Positions 12,577 to 24,776 of a stretch of 64,000 nt of DNA are shown here, one piece after another (positions within the stretch are counted from its first letter, which is position 1; each line of letters starts with the position of its first letter). The position numbers and the translations under genes are program-made. The notes beneath the pieces were generated by a model. That model was not told the DNA's origin. It searched no databases and worked only from the letters and a program-made list of their open reading frames with translations. Source of the DNA: Gigaspora margarita (lineage: Eukaryota > Glomeromycota > Glomeromycetes > Diversisporales > Gigasporaceae); NCBI GenBank assembly GCA_009809945.1, contig WTPW01000578.1, forward strand, positions 186,636 to 250,635. Reading direction: 5' to 3'.

Positions 12577-13461
12577 AATTTATATAACGTTGTCACTCTC
12601 TAAGTGGCAGGTCTAGAGTTCAAATCCACTAGTGACACTTTAAAAAATAGGTCTGTATTCCAGTATCTGTTTCTTGTCGATCAGTTGCTTAGTACACCAT
12701 CTTGAATGGGAGCTTCAGTACACAAAATCCAAGGAACTAGAGAAATAGAACCCTATTTGGCAAGTTCCAAGTAAGAGGTAGCAAAGATCATCAATAGTGC
12801 TACCAAAGCTGGAATATCAGGAACTAGAGCTGGAGAATCAGACAACAAGACTCTTAAAAAGGGGTCACCAATCTGGCCACCAGAGTCACACTGGAGGAAA
12901 AGGACCTACATTTCAGCAGTAGGTACCAAGAAAAGAAAGCCATATCAACCCTTCTGGGCTAACTAGTTTGGAAGTTTGTGGATCTAGTATAAGAACTAGT
13001 AGAATAGCAGAGGTAGATGCTGGGATTGGAGCGAACCTTGCAAGGGCAGAAGTAGGTAATAATAGTAGTTTAGGCTAATCCCTGAATTGCAAGTGGTCCA
13101 CCTTGGTAGATGCATAAGTTACTGAAGTGTAGATAATACCTGTATAGAACAGGAACTGCTCTACCAAATGTGCTGCAAGGATAAACTAGTTCTAAGAGAA
13201 TTCTATAAGCATCTGGAACTAACCTTAACTGACTAATATAACAGAGAATTGTATTAGTGATACAATTAGAATTGGCAGGTAAAGCAAGGACCAGAGGGTT
13301 TATATAGTCAACCCCCTAGTTGGGTTGCAGATATGGCAACTAGTGTAGAACCTTCAGGTGAACTACTTAAATTAGACAACCAAAAGTTGTATGTGTGGCT
13401 AGTTGTATCCTCATCAATGTAATAAATATCAGGTGCTCAAAGAGGCACTCTTGATCCATTG

Positions 13462-16400
13462 TAGAGATTGGACTCGCAAAAAATTATGTTAGCCGTTTAA
13501 TCGCGCCGTGTAACCATAAACTATGCGGTTAATCATCAATAATCGTTTAATCTAGTAATCGTATAACCGTTAATCATTTACCCGTTTAATCGCAATTGTA
13601 TAATGAATTTTATTAATCGTTTAACAATAATGATAGTCTATAATAACTCATTATTAATATGACCATGTCATTGGTCTTTATTTTAATCGTTGAATATGAT
13701 GTATAGCTAATATTAATCGTTATACAACTCTGCAGGACTTTATAAAAATGTCGTACTGTATAGTACCATTTTAAAAAAACATATATAATCGAAATTTAGA
13801 TAATTGAAGCAGCAAAAATATACCTTTATTATCCCCATATTAGCTGATTTTAATCACAAGCGAATGCATTTCATTGACAACTGATTGTTACCGCTTTTAA
13901 TAAAATTCACCTATGCGATACATTAATAATCGAATTTAATCCTCTGGCTGATAATATTTCGAATGTCATGCAAGTTTGCAAAAAAATTGGGTTTCTTGAT
14001 AACTTGTGCTTGTCCTTTTTAACCATAGCCCTATAACCTTTTTTTTATCATCCTACAAGTCGCTCTATGATTACTTAAAGTAATTGCATTGTTTGAATTA
14101 ATTTCTTGTCCAAGAGTAGATTAACCTGCTGCTTCACAATGTAAATCTAAAATTCTATGCGAGTTGCTTAAGACATATTTAGATATTCATCATTACGCTT
14201 TAGAAAAAGCATTTTTCCTATAATTTTTGAGCCTAATCGTGTACGTTTAGATGTAATCAAGTTTCCTGCATCTGAGAAAAGTCTCTCGCAGGGGACTGAT
14301 GTCGCTGGTATGCACAAATACCTACGTGCTAATAGTGATAAAATTGGAAATTCACTTTTGTGATTATTCCACCATTGCCAAGGATTGGCATTATAATTCA
14401 TAGGAGCAAGATCTAAGTATCGTATAACCTCATCTAAAGGTGCAATGTCTTCTTGGTTTTGTACCCCAAAAATGCCTTCAAAAAAGGGATTTTGTGTAAT
14501 TTCAGGAGCTATCGGTAATGTTTCTTGTTCCAGTTGATTATCACCACTAATATTAAGCTATTGTAATTTCTCAAATTCATCTTTTAACTTGATTCTGGCC
14601 TTTTCTCGTTCTCTACTGGTGAATGATGTCATTTTTTTTGTTCGAGGATCTAAGAGAGTAGCAACTAATCCGATTTCATGAAAATCATGCCAATTTTTTT
14701 CTAAAGAATTAAAAATAGCATTTTTAAATTCTTTTTCTATAAGGTCGAGATTAGGTGATGATGATAAAGCATGTGAGCGAGCATCACAAGCTGAATCTAA
14801 TTGTGAGTAAAATTCATCTTCATTTTCGCTTTCAGAATCTAACAGAAGGTCCGATTCTATAAATATATAAATAGGTTTAGGTTTTTGTAATCATTTTTTA
14901 TATTTTTTTTAGTTGTCAAAAAATAATATAGGCCCAGCAAAAATTTACCATTATCGTCTTCATCATCTTCACTATTACTAATTTCATTACTATACAAGTT
15001 TACTATATATTGATTTTGTAATTCTCGAATTGTTGGGTACATTAATGAAAGGGTAGGATATTTGCTTCCCGAAAAGAATGTTGTTGCAAGCTCAAATGGT
15101 TTTAATGCATCAACAATTCTTTTCAACAGATCCCATTCATAATCTTTTAAAAGTAGCTGAGATAATATTTGGCCGTCTTTCTTATTTTCATTACCTTTTT
15201 TTAATGGTAATACGGATGCAAGCCATATAATTGCATCCTTTAGTTCTAAAAGCCGTGCCCACGAATAATAACTAGAGTTCCATCTAGTGCAGACTTCAGA
15301 TCTGTTACGTAAAATTTTTATTGTTGATTCATCAACTTCTTCTTCCTCTGCTGAACCGATTTCTTGATCCATATCAAGGTTTGACAATTCATTAAATCGA
15401 AGAATTTCAACATTTTCTTCTCGAATATGATTTTGTCGTGCGAGGTCTATTTGTGCTGCATCAAGTCGTTCAGATTGTTTAACTGATTTTGTAAAAAATT
15501 TTACCAATTTTTTGAATCTTTTAACATATGGAGTAATTTTTTTTAGCCCTTTTACTACTGATAGTTGGAGCATATGAGCGGAACAGGGTAGTCGTTCAAT
15601 ATCTTTCCAAATCATAAAAGCTTTTTTCATGTTTGAGCCATTGTCAGTAACCCCTATAAACAATTTTTCATTTAATCCAAATTCATGCATCTTATTATTA
15701 AGATAATCGTGTATTCTCTCAGCTGTATGAGGATATTGCATACGTTCGATTGTAAGAAGCATGTCAATGATTTCAAAATTAGGCGTTAACCAATGCACTG
15801 TAATACCAATATATCCAAATTTAGACCGTGCAGTCCAGAGATCTGTGGTTATTGCAGCATATTCACATGTTTCATTAATCTTTTCTTTAAATTTGATTAT
15901 TCCATCTTGACAATTCGCTATTATAAGATCTTTACACAACTTATTAGATGGTGGTTTAAACCTGGGATCAATTTTTTTCATAAACCGTTGAAATCCTTTT
16001 CCACGAAGTGTATTAAAGGATACGGAATCTATAGCAATCCACTCTGCACATGCAGCTTGTAACTCATTTTGTCTATTTGGGCCATGCGGTCTTATATTTT
16101 CCATAACCTGTTCGAGTGTAGCCTGAGTAGGTTCTTTTTTTTTTTTTACCTATTTCGGTAGTTTGAATAAATATAAATTTATTTATACAATATAAATTAA
16201 AAATAATACCTTTTTGGCTAGATTTTCAAGAACTATATTATGTTCTTGAGTTACATGGTAGTTCATAGATGTGGTCGAATTTGTGTTAGTACGATCATAT
16301 TTATGACCACATTTTTTTTTTATTCCATCCTTAGTTATTTCAACCTGACACACTGCAAATGATCCTTCTTGTTCAAAATATTTCCATGCTTCAGCTATAC

Positions 16401-17363
16401 GTTTACGCTTTTTCTTTTTTTTTGGTAAACTAGCAGTTTTTTTATCTTTTAACTGAGATGATAATGATTTAGAAGATTTAGAAGAAGGTCCTGCCTCATT
16501 ACTATTATGATCGCTTTCAAGTTCACTATCGGTTTCTGAATCATCTACCCGGTTTTCATTATCGTTATCTTGCATATTCATCGTTAAATCGTTAAACAAA
16601 AGAAGTTGATTTAATTTTTTGTTTTACGTTTTATTTGTTTACTAAAATTAAACTTGCATTATCAAATTCCAATTTTAGTATAATGGCATACAAATTTTAA
16701 ATACTATGTCATCTGCTTATTTGAATGTATGCTATCAACGAGTTTAGCCAGGTAAAAACCTGCCTTATAATTTTTATTATTGTCACGGATCATAATTTAA
16801 AATGAAGCTACGTTTTCTTTTATTTAACCTTCTAACCTTCTAAAACCCACTTATACTTGTTTAATATAAACTCTAAAACTAACCTTAACCTTTAACCCCT
16901 AGCCCTAAAAAATGCGCCCAAAATTTCAATTTCATTATGACCGTTACAATTATTATATTTCTCCTTATTCTGCATTACAGAAATATGACGAACTTTTTAT
17001 TCTTGATTAAGATAAGCATATGACTTAGCTATTCTTTGATTTTTTTTTTAAGATGAATCGAATACTTAAGCTAGGTACCGATATGATAATGTGTGTACTG
17101 TATATTTGNTTGATCTGTGTGGTTATATTATCTAGTGATTAAACGATTAATGATTCACGTACATACTATTTACCACGTGCANATTTTTTGTCTCCACGTG
17201 AGGCATTAAACGACCATTAAATGATTAATCGTATAAGATTTAAAAAGCGATTAAGTGAATAATTTAACGGGTTTTAATCGTTTATAAAATTGGGTACTCG
17301 TTTAACCGTATAACATAAATAAACGATTATAGGCGGTTAAACGATTAACGATTCCAATCTCTA
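13462..17363. mobile_element. Near-complete hAT DNA transposon (3,902 bp)
   Basis: The ends read TAGAGATTGGACTCG on the left, and TAGAGATTGGAATCG when the right end is read on the other strand. They are flanked by 8-bp duplications ATCCATTG (13,454-13,461) and ATTCATTG (17,364-17,371), which differ at one base. About 200 bp at each end are dense in GTTTAATCG / CGATTAAAC words. The single gene inside (14,168-16,599, minus strand) encodes a BED-finger hAT transposase. Two unresolved bases (N) occur at about 17,109 and 17,182. The element landed in a SINE-like retroposon, so it is younger than that copy. Confidence 0.9.
14168..16599 (-). pseudogene. hAT transposase, one in-frame stop from intact
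   Basis: Three exons can be joined in frame: 16,599-16,210, 16,149-14,949 and 14,856-14,168. The introns (60 and 92 bp) have GTATTA and GTAAAT donors and AG acceptors. Together they make 759 codons, the usual size for this family. In order there is an acidic/basic N-terminus with a KKKKKRKR run, and a BED-type zinc finger with W72, C84, C97, H114 and H120. The RNase-H-like core follows, with likely catalytic aspartates in ITTDLW (residue 233) and TDNGSN (residue 299). The hAT dimerisation block in the last exon contains LARRYL, PATSVPCERLFS and SKRTRL. The only lesion I see is an in-frame TAG at 14,560-14,558 (codon 630), just before the C-terminal domain. It could be a real recent mutation, a sequencing error or part of an unseen intron. 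The gene would cut and paste the surrounding element and related MITEs. Confidence 0.88.
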
Positions 17364-17639
17364 ATTCATTGCTTAAATAAAAACCTTTCTCTATAGTAGT
17401 AACTTTGACACAAAAAAAAAAAAAATTTATATAACTAATTATATAATTAATACTACAATTTTATTGATATTCTGTTTTATATTTAATAAACAATTTTGAT
17501 AAACTGGTTTTAATTTTATATTTATCAGGAGTTTGATATACAATCAATTTTTTAGAGTAAATTTTGAAATAGATAGATAATAGCCAAGTCTAATTACTTT
17601 GCATAATTGCTATCAATTTGTATTTTCCATTTTATGCAT

Positions 17640-17890
17640 AGCTATAATATATGGGATGAGTCAAAAGAAACAAAACAAATTATTTTTAGTAAATTTTTTT
17701 AATTTTTAAATTAAAATATCTTAACAACTATTTAATCAAATTTGCAAAATTTTTTATTTTAATCTTGAAATTATATAGTATTAAAATAAAAAAAAATTTA
17801 TTAAATTTATTAAAATAATTGTTAAGATATTTAAGCTTAAATTTAAGAAAACTTTTTATTTAGAAAAAATTTGTCCATTTTTTACTAACT
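17640..17890. repeat. AT-rich palindromic MITE
   Basis: The left part contains AACAAATTATTTTTAGTAAA and AAATATCTTAACAA. The reverse complement of the right part contains GACAAATTTTTTCTAAATAA and AAATATCTTAACAA. The centre is at about 17,780. It has no coding content. Confidence 0.55.
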
Positions 17891-18032
17891 TACTTTTATA
17901 TGAAGGTTTACTACAAAATATAACCTATCTTTATAATATATTATATAATATATTTCAAATTATTATTAAATTTAATATAAGATATAAATATTTATAATTA
18001 AATATAATTAATCTTGACTTTTAGTATTTTTA

Positions 18033-18205
18033 TAGTCAGACCTCTCTAAATGCAACCTCTCTAAATGCATAACTCTCTAAATGCATGGCTCGACTTGGTC
18101 CAAACTCATATGATACTTATAGATTTTTACCCCCCTAAATGCATACCTCTCTAAATGCAAGGTTTTTTATTGGCCCTTCACTATGCATTTAGAGAGGTCT
18201 GACTG
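18033..18205. mobile_element. Pogo/Tigger-like MITE (173 bp)
   Basis: Both ends read (C/T)AGTCAGACCTCTCTAAA followed by TGCA, and TA dinucleotides flank the element (18,031-32 and 18,206-07). CAGTCAAACCTC-like ends with a TA target are characteristic of pogo-type mariner relatives. Internal CTCTCTAAATGCA words are repeated four to five times. Confidence 0.75.
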
Positions 18206-18351
18206 TACTTTTTTTTCTATTTTACTTGATACTATTCAAAAAAAAGCATCAAATAATTTTATCTTTTAAGTAAAATAGATCAAAACAATTCTGCTTTCAA
18301 ATTTATTTTGGGTTTTAGAACCCAAAATAATTTTATCCTCATATATAGTTA

Positions 18352-18667
18352 CTGTATGTGTCTGAAAATAAGCTACCTTTTTTGGCCAAAAAATTATATA
18401 AAAAAACATGAGGTAGCTTATTTTTAAAATATTAAAATTTTTGAAAAAATTAAAAACTATACTAATAAAAAGTTGTCCAAATGATACCAAATTTTACTAT
18501 AAGTGTATTTTAATATTCTGAACAAGTTTACTTAATGGACTTTTGGGGTATACTTAGTAAAATTTAGACTTTTTTATGTAGCAAATGCTAACAGATTTTT
18601 TAAGATTTTTGAAAAAAATTAGGTGATAGCTCATTTTTGATAGTAGCTTATTTTTGGACATATACAG
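18352..18667. mobile_element. TA-flanked palindromic MITE, AAAATAAGCT family
   Basis: The left end reads CTGTATGTGTCTGAAAATAA followed by GCTACC. The right end reads back as CTGTATATGTCCAAAAATAA followed by GCTA. TA dinucleotides flank both ends. The same family is found at 62,463-62,780 and, shortened, inside the kinase gene at 42,658-42,792. The open frame inside it is a shadow of the palindrome. Confidence 0.75.
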
Positions 18668-19033
18668 TATGATCAATTAGTAAAATATCAAATAAAATAG
18701 TATTTTTAATAATTTTAGAATTTTAATAAATTTATTAAGTTGCAATATCACAGATTAATATTTAAAATTAAAATTATTATTAGTTAAGGTTAGAGCTCAA
18801 GCTAAAATTAATATTAGAGTTAGAAGCATATATATATACAAAATTAAATACTAAAACTTTTAATTAAAAGCCCAAGACTAATTTATAATAAAATTTCAAG
18901 ACATTTAAAACTTTGAATTTAACTTATTTTAACACCTAGTTAAAATTATAAATTTTAACCATCCTTTATTTTTATAGAATTTTTTATATAAATAAAATTA
19001 TTTTTAAAGGTTAGGGTTAGGATATAGGTTATA

Positions 19034-19429
19034 TTAAGGGTAGAGTGTATGTCGATCATTTTCAATAATAGTAAAATTGTCGTATTATATATCACAGCAT
19101 AAAAAATTTACTACTATAGTTAAATAAAATGCATTTTGTTTATATTAAAAAAAAACATATTTACGGTATTTTCAATATCCGAATTTTCATTTCAAAGCAA
19201 AGAATTTAATATTTTATATTTAATTTTTTAAAAAAACATGCTAAGAAGTTGGTTATAGTTACGGGTGTTAGACTTTTTTTGCAGGTGCTAAAACAAGTTA
19301 AAACCGGTTTTGATAGTAAATAAAATATCTAGAATATTTGATACATATTAGTATTAGCTATTTTGTGTTACCAATAATTATAACAATAATTTTCATAGTA
19401 AAAATGATGTCATTACACTCTACCCTTAA
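19034..19429. mobile_element. MITE with TTAAGGGTAGAGTGTA ends
   Basis: TTAAGGGTAGAGTGTA at the left is mirrored by TACACTCTACCCTTAA at the right. ATCATTTT words follow inside both ends. It is about 396 bp with no coding capacity. Confidence 0.7.
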
Positions 19430-19732
19430 GTTAGAGAATAGATTATTTATATGCAAAATTAGACGCTAAAAATTTTTACTTAATAGCCCAAAGTTAGTTT
19501 TTGTAATAAAATTTTGCAATATTGATAATTTTTCTTAAAATTTCTTTATTTTGTTACATAAGATTCTGCAACCTGATTGGTAAATCGTAGGGTGGTTAAC
19601 ATCACCAGGAGGACAAGTTAGCAATATCCTAAAACTTTTGATTTTTTTGTAAATTTTTCTAATTTTTGTTTATTTTTGTTATACAAGATCCTGTAACTTA
19701 ATTGGTCAATTATATTATTCTTCAATATAGCA

Positions 19733-20062
19733 ATATGATATTTAACAAGTATAGCAATCATTTCACTAACAATCACTTCACAAACACTCTATTTCTTTGA
19801 CAAATTATCTACTAACAAGTTCATTTTACTGACAGTTTATTTCACTAAAGCTCATTTCACTAACAAAGTAATTCTAGTTATTGTTATTAGAGTTAGAGTA
19901 GGATCAGAGTAAAATTAGGATTAAAGTTAGTGTGTTGTATAGAAAAAAACTTATCAGTGAAATGAGCTTCAGTGAAATGAACTATCAGTAAATTGAACTT
20001 GTTAGTAAATAATTTGTTGGTAAAATAGGGTGCCTGTGAAGTGATTTTTGGTAAAATAATAT
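19733..20062. mobile_element. Inverted repeat built from ATTTCACTAAC words
   Basis: The left half carries several copies of TTTCACTAAC/TTCACT and CTACTAACAAGTTCA. The right half is the inverted copy, with CAGTGAAATGAGCTTCAGTG and TGAACTTGTTAGTAAATAAT. ATTTAACA flanks it on both sides (about 19,740 and 20,068), which suggests an 8-bp target duplication and a hAT origin. The exact termini are unclear. Confidence 0.5.
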
Positions 20063-21431
20063 GGATCCATTTAACAATATTCTAATTTTATTGATTTTTT
20101 TTTGGTTTCAAAGTGACTGCCTTAGAACTTAGAAAATTTATTCAAGATATTATACTATTACAATATAACTCCACAATAGTTATTTGCTAAAATCAGACAT
20201 TTATATGCCTATTGTGAGATTGTGACTAAATTGAACAAGAATTTATATATAGTGTGTATAGTTAAATAGAAGAATTAAGATAACTACAGTGAGATTGTAA
20301 CAAATATGAATATAATCAGTGCTTAAAATTCAAATCGAAAGTTATGTTCTCAAAAGAGCATATTTTAAATTTTTATTGTTCTCAAAAACTTTAGTGTTCA
20401 TTATATATTAAATATATTTAACATAAATTTTTAAAGAATGTTTATGTTTATATTAGCTTCAAACAATATTGTAATATATTGTTTATTAATTTACAACAAA
20501 AATTAATTCAAATTAATAAAATCAATAATATAATACTTAAGGTTTGGGCCCTATAGCTTACTTGTTAAGTTGCCAAACACTATGGTAGTTAAGTCAAGGT
20601 CACAGTTCGAGTTAGGCTAGAGGTAAAAAATACTCTGTAACCTAAAAAGGAGACAAAAAATCAAACACGGAGCCCTGTGGAAGTCCAAGTGAAGTACAGA
20701 TCTAGAATAGGAATTCCTGGAAGGAGATATAGCCATAGAGAGTTGGCGTTACATGCGATGGTTGACATGCAGAATGTTTTTGGGCAAATAGATTGCATAT
20801 GTAAATATACAATTGGCAGGGTAGCACTAACAACCCCTAGGCAGTCTGGGGATCTTGATTGGGTGGGTGATACTAGTGTCACAAAAACTGGAGTAACGGG
20901 TAATATGGTGAATATGGTAAAGATCTGTGGTAAAGGATTGGCCTAACTAGGTCTGGAACACCTCTGGCACTATACAAGGTTGGAAGTTGCATTAGGTACT
21001 ATGTCATACATTACTAACTTCAGTAATGAGTGCCATGCTAGTGCATTATAAGTCAAGGTTCCAGGCCTTCTTGCAGTACCAAGCTGGAAGTGAAAATGAC
21101 TGTCAGTAGTACACCCACATTGGATGGGAAGCCTATAGCAATCATGCTACAGATGATACCAACTATGAGAGCACTATAAAAGGCAAGTGGTACACTGCAG
21201 AATAACAACCAGAATTTTGATAAATCTGGCTGTGCTTATTTGGAGAAGATTGTGGCTTGAGATACAGATTGTGTTATGGCAGCACCCCAAAAGTTGGCTT
21301 GAGATACAAACATGATGGCAGCAGCACAACATGTACTCAAATCAGAGTAGTACTAAATCGAATATAAGGCCATGTACACCAATTTGGGAGTGACAAGAGC
21401 GAAAAACTGCTGAAATGAACCAAACTAGAAG

Positions 21432-22395
21432 TAGTGATTGGTGCCGTAATTCAAATTGTGATATGTAGTATGTAGTAATTATTTACTACAAAAAGTAGTA
21501 ATTGTAGTAATATTTACTACATTATGTAGTAAGTATTATTACATGTAGTAAATATTATTACATGTAGTAATATATATTATATGTAGTAATTATTTTTATA
21601 TGTAACCGATACTTTATTCAATGCGCAATTGACTAATTCAAATATTATTTGATGATCACAGCTGCTAAATACATTAGTAGTAAAGGTAATCGAACCTTTG
21701 AACATAGAATCATATGATATTAAATAAATAATTGATTATAGGGATATATCAGTTAGATCAGTAAAGTTTATGCATGCAGAGTTTATTAAAAATACAGTTA
21801 GCTCAGTAGAGTTTTATACATGCAAAGAATTATTTGCATATTTATAATTATCAGTATGCATTGGTATATAATAGTAAAAGTCACATACATATAAGTATAA
21901 ATATAGGAATAAGGAAATAAGTTAAAATAAGTTCTTTTTGCAAGTTAAAATAAATAAGCCTCATTGTTGTTGGTGACCATGAGTTGTGTTTAAAGGTGTG
22001 AGTCGTAATTGAAGGTGTAAATTGTAAAGAAATAAAAGTTGAAGTTAATATAGTAAATAATATTATATTATTACATGTAGTAATAATGCTACATTACTAC
22101 ATAATTACTACATATAAATAACTAANNNNNNNNNNNNNNNNNNNNNNNNNNNNNNNNNNNNNNNNNNNNNNNNNNNNNNNNNNNNNNNNNNNNNNNNNNN
22201 NNNNNNNNNNNNNNNNNNNNNNNNNNNNNNNNNNNNNNNNNNNNNNNNNNNATTATATTACTACATATTACTACATGTAGTAAATAAAACTACATAACTA
22301 CATAATTATTACAATTAAGGTTTAAAAAATGGTATGTAAAAATATATGTAGTAAATATAATTGTAGTAATTGGCTATTTACAACGCCATTCACTA
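21432..22395. mobile_element. Non-autonomous hAT element (TGTAGTAAT subterminal repeats)
   Basis: The ends read TAGTGATTGGTGCCG on the left and TAGTGAATGGCGTTG on the right read backwards. They are flanked by an exact 8-bp duplication ACTAGAAG (21,424-21,431 and 22,396-22,403). Both halves are packed with ATGTAGTAAT / ATTACTACAT words. A 126-base assembly gap lies inside, so the true length is unknown. Confidence 0.8.
22126..22251. other. Assembly gap (126 N)
   Basis: The run of N lies in the centre of the TGTAGTAAT-repeat element, where inverted arms would make assembly difficult. Confidence 0.99.
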
Positions 22396-22830
22396 ACTAG
22401 AAGAAAAAGAAAGTTGCTGCAGGAAGTGGATAGGGGGACAAGGTACCAATAATAATATAGAAGATCTTGTGTAGAAATAGGTAGGTTGTATACCAGCTAA
22501 GAAGGTAATTGATGGGGTAATAGCCATTAGTTAGATTCTAAAATAGCAAAGGTATGACTAAATTGCTAGAGTGGGTGTCATTAAGTAATTAGTGTAGCAC
22601 AACTCACATACTGTAATATTCAATTGTAATAAGTTCTAAAAATTAATAAAGATTTATAGCGTATAAGCAATTTAAAAAAAAAAAAAATAATAATATAATA
22701 ATTAATTCTATAATCAAGTTTGCACCATTCTTGGTATGCTAATTGAAAAGTAAGCTTTTTTTATACTGCACTTACTTGTAGTTTAACATATTGTGAATTA
22801 AAGTTATATCTAACTTTTAATAATAAAATA

Positions 22831-22982
22831 AGTAGATTATAAATAAATAACTTATGCTCTGATAGTTTAATATAGTAAATAAAATAATTTTTAATAAAGA
22901 ATTATAAGTAGATTATAAATAAATAACTTATGCTTTGATAGTTTAATATAGTAAATAAAATAATTTTTAATAAAGAATTCTA
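22831..22982. repeat. 76-bp tandem duplication, nearly identical
   Basis: The unit starting AGTAGATTATAAATAAATAA at 22,831 is repeated from 22,907 with a single visible difference (GCTCTG versus GCTTTG). This suggests a recent duplication. Confidence 0.85.
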
Positions 22983-23699
22983 TTGTTAATAGAATAATAA
23001 CTTATTTGAAAATAAATTCTATACTTACAATTCACACACTAAGTTTATGCTTATCTATTAATAATTTTTTAAACTTTGTATATGATTCTTTGTATTTTTT
23101 CAACATAATACAATGTATTATACAAATAATTTGTTAAAACTTCAAGTACTTTTTATATTTGCTTATATTAAAACAAACTTTCAATAATATTTTACTAATC
23201 TACTATTGGTTAATGCAATAAATTAGAATCCAATTACTTTGTTATTTAACTTTATAAACTATGTGCTAACAAATACTTTGTGTCTTTTTTACTTGCTTAG
23301 TATTAACATATCATTTGACCAAATCATCTATATATAAGTCTACACAATAATGATACTCTCGATATAAAAACACACTGCATAGCTAATGAATGTTTTATTT
23401 TAAAATCTTTAAAGGCTATTTTTTTAATATTTTTTGTTACCCATATTGTACAGCTTTAAACATATGTGCTATATATAGTATATATATATACAGAATTTGT
23501 CATAATTGAATTATATTATCAAATTAATAAACATTTTATAATTTATTGTTCTCATTAGTAAATCTAGAACATAAAAATTTTATAAATGTTCTCATTGAGA
23601 ACATTTCAAGAAGATAAAATGTTCTCAAATAAGAGAACCTTTTTTAAATATTAATGTTCTTAAAAAATCTCAAATGTTCATCGAGAACCATGAGAACAT

Positions 23700-24460
23700 T
23701 GAAATTTAAATACTAAATATAACTGTTGCAGAGTTATACTATAGTGATCTACATGTAATACACTGGCATTTGTTATATGAATAAGAGTACAACTAGCCTA
23801 CTCTGCAACTTTTGGTTGCCTATTTTAGTAGCTACCTAAAGGTTCTATACTAGCTATTATACCTGCAATCTACATACTAGTATTATTTATTTAAACCCTT
23901 TAATTCCTGTTCCTCTTGCCAATCCATCCTGTATCACCAGTACATAGTAGTGTTCCAGATTCTTCTCTATATCCTTAGAACCCAGTTTGGTATTCCTGTC
24001 CTGTTATTCTTAACAGGAAACTTGGTAGAGTAGTACCTGTCCCATAATAGGTATTTATTTATATTTTGGTAACTTGTGCATTTATTGAGGTTTACACTTG
24101 CAGTAGAGATTACTATAAACTATTACTATTACTGTATCTATTTTTGTGCTTGTTAAGTTTACTAAACCCTAGCACTACTTCCACTTTCTTACTATAATTC
24201 TTTTTCTAAGTATTCCAGACTACCAATTTAGTTAGCTCAAAAGAATTGTTAGCCAGACTTTAGGTGCCTTATAGTCTTTATTTTCTTGGTACTTACTTCT
24301 AAAGCATATGATCTTTTCCTCTAGTGTGAATTTAGTAGCCAGGTTGGTGTGCCCTTTGTTTAAAGGCTCTTGCTCATCCAGTCTACTAATTAGTTACTAT
24401 CTGGTTCATGTTTAGTGCTGTTGAAAGCCCTACTATTTCTTCACTTGGGTTTTGCAAAGC
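23700..24460 (-). mobile_element. Diverged antisense copy of the SINE-like retroposon
   Basis: Read on the minus strand, the order GGGCACACCAACCTGGC, CACACTAGAGGAAAAG, AGTACCAAGAAAA, then TAGAACCTTTAGGTAG and GGCTAGTTGTACTC follows the copy at 12,840-13,440. The tRNA-like head and A tail are not visible. Confidence 0.6.
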
Positions 24461-24633
24461 CTATTTTTGTTTTTATTTTGTCCCAAAATTTCTATACATT
24501 TTTTTTCTTGTATAATGTTATTCAAGTTAGTTAGCTTCTAGTTGTCTAGTTCTTTCTTTTCTCTTATATAATATTATACAAGCCAGTTAACTTCTAATCA
24601 TTCAGTGTGATTCAAATTACAAACCCTATAACC

Positions 24634-24776
24634 TAGGGATGATAAAATTGAAGGTCATTTGCCTTTTTTTCAAATGATCTAGGTCATTTTAGACTAAAAT
24701 TCATAATAAAATTGGGGTCATTTTGAGGTCATTTGAGGTCGTTTGAAGGTTATTTGAAGGTTATTTACTATCCCTG
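24634..24776. mobile_element. Small hAT MITE (143 bp)
   Basis: It begins TAGGGATGATAAAA and ends with the inverse of CAGGGATAGTAAAT. The flanks CTATAACC (24,626-24,633) and CTATAATC (24,777-24,784) form an 8-bp duplication with one difference. Internal GAGGTCATTTGA words repeat about six times. Confidence 0.7.

Larger units (their letters stand above)
12589..17423 (+). mobile_element. SINE-like retroposon interrupted by a hAT element
   Basis: The retroposon starts GTTGTCACTCTC, has a B-box-like GAGTTCAAATCC at about 12,613-12,624, and ends in a 14-base A run. AATTTATATAAC is duplicated exactly at 12,577-12,588 and 17,424-17,435, which fixes both ends. After removing the hAT insertion (13,462-17,363 plus its 8-bp duplication) the retroposon is about 925 bp. 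Its 5' and middle parts match 37,690-38,290, and the middle and 3' parts match about 23,700-24,460 in reverse. The 3' part also matches 1,690-1,810. Confidence 0.75.
20536..22688 (+). mobile_element. tRNA-headed SINE-like retroposon split by a hAT MITE
   Basis: AATAATATAATA is duplicated at 20,524-20,535 and 22,689-22,700. The head has an A-box-like TAGCTTACTTG and a B-box-like CAGTTCGAGTTAGG. The tail is ATTAATAAAGATTTATAGCG, a short spacer and a 14-base A run. Net length without the nested element is about 1.18 kb. The 73- and 89-codon open frames near 20,680 lie in its body on opposite strands and show no recognisable domain, so I do not call them genes. Confidence 0.7.
20317..23715. mobile_element. 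hAT element containing a SINE-like retroposon
   Basis: The left end reads CAGTGCTTAAAATTCAAATC, and the right end reads TAGTATTTAAATTTCAATGT on the other strand. The flanking 8-bp duplications are AATATAAT (20,309-20,316) and AATATAAC (23,716-23,723). Both subterminal zones carry TGTTCTCA / TGAGAACA words, about ten at the right end. After removing the retroposon at 20,536-22,688 the element is about 1.2 kb and non-coding. A nearly identical 76-bp tandem duplication lies at 22,831-22,982. Confidence 0.7.

Noticed and set aside
16860..16915. Telomere-like CCTAACCTTAACCTTTAACC tract within the hAT element
   Set aside because: Too degenerate and too short to call a telomeric repeat.
20661..20946. 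Open frames of 73 (-) and 89 (+) codons in the retroposon body
   Set aside because: They overlap on opposite strands, contain no recognisable domain and lie in a non-autonomous element.
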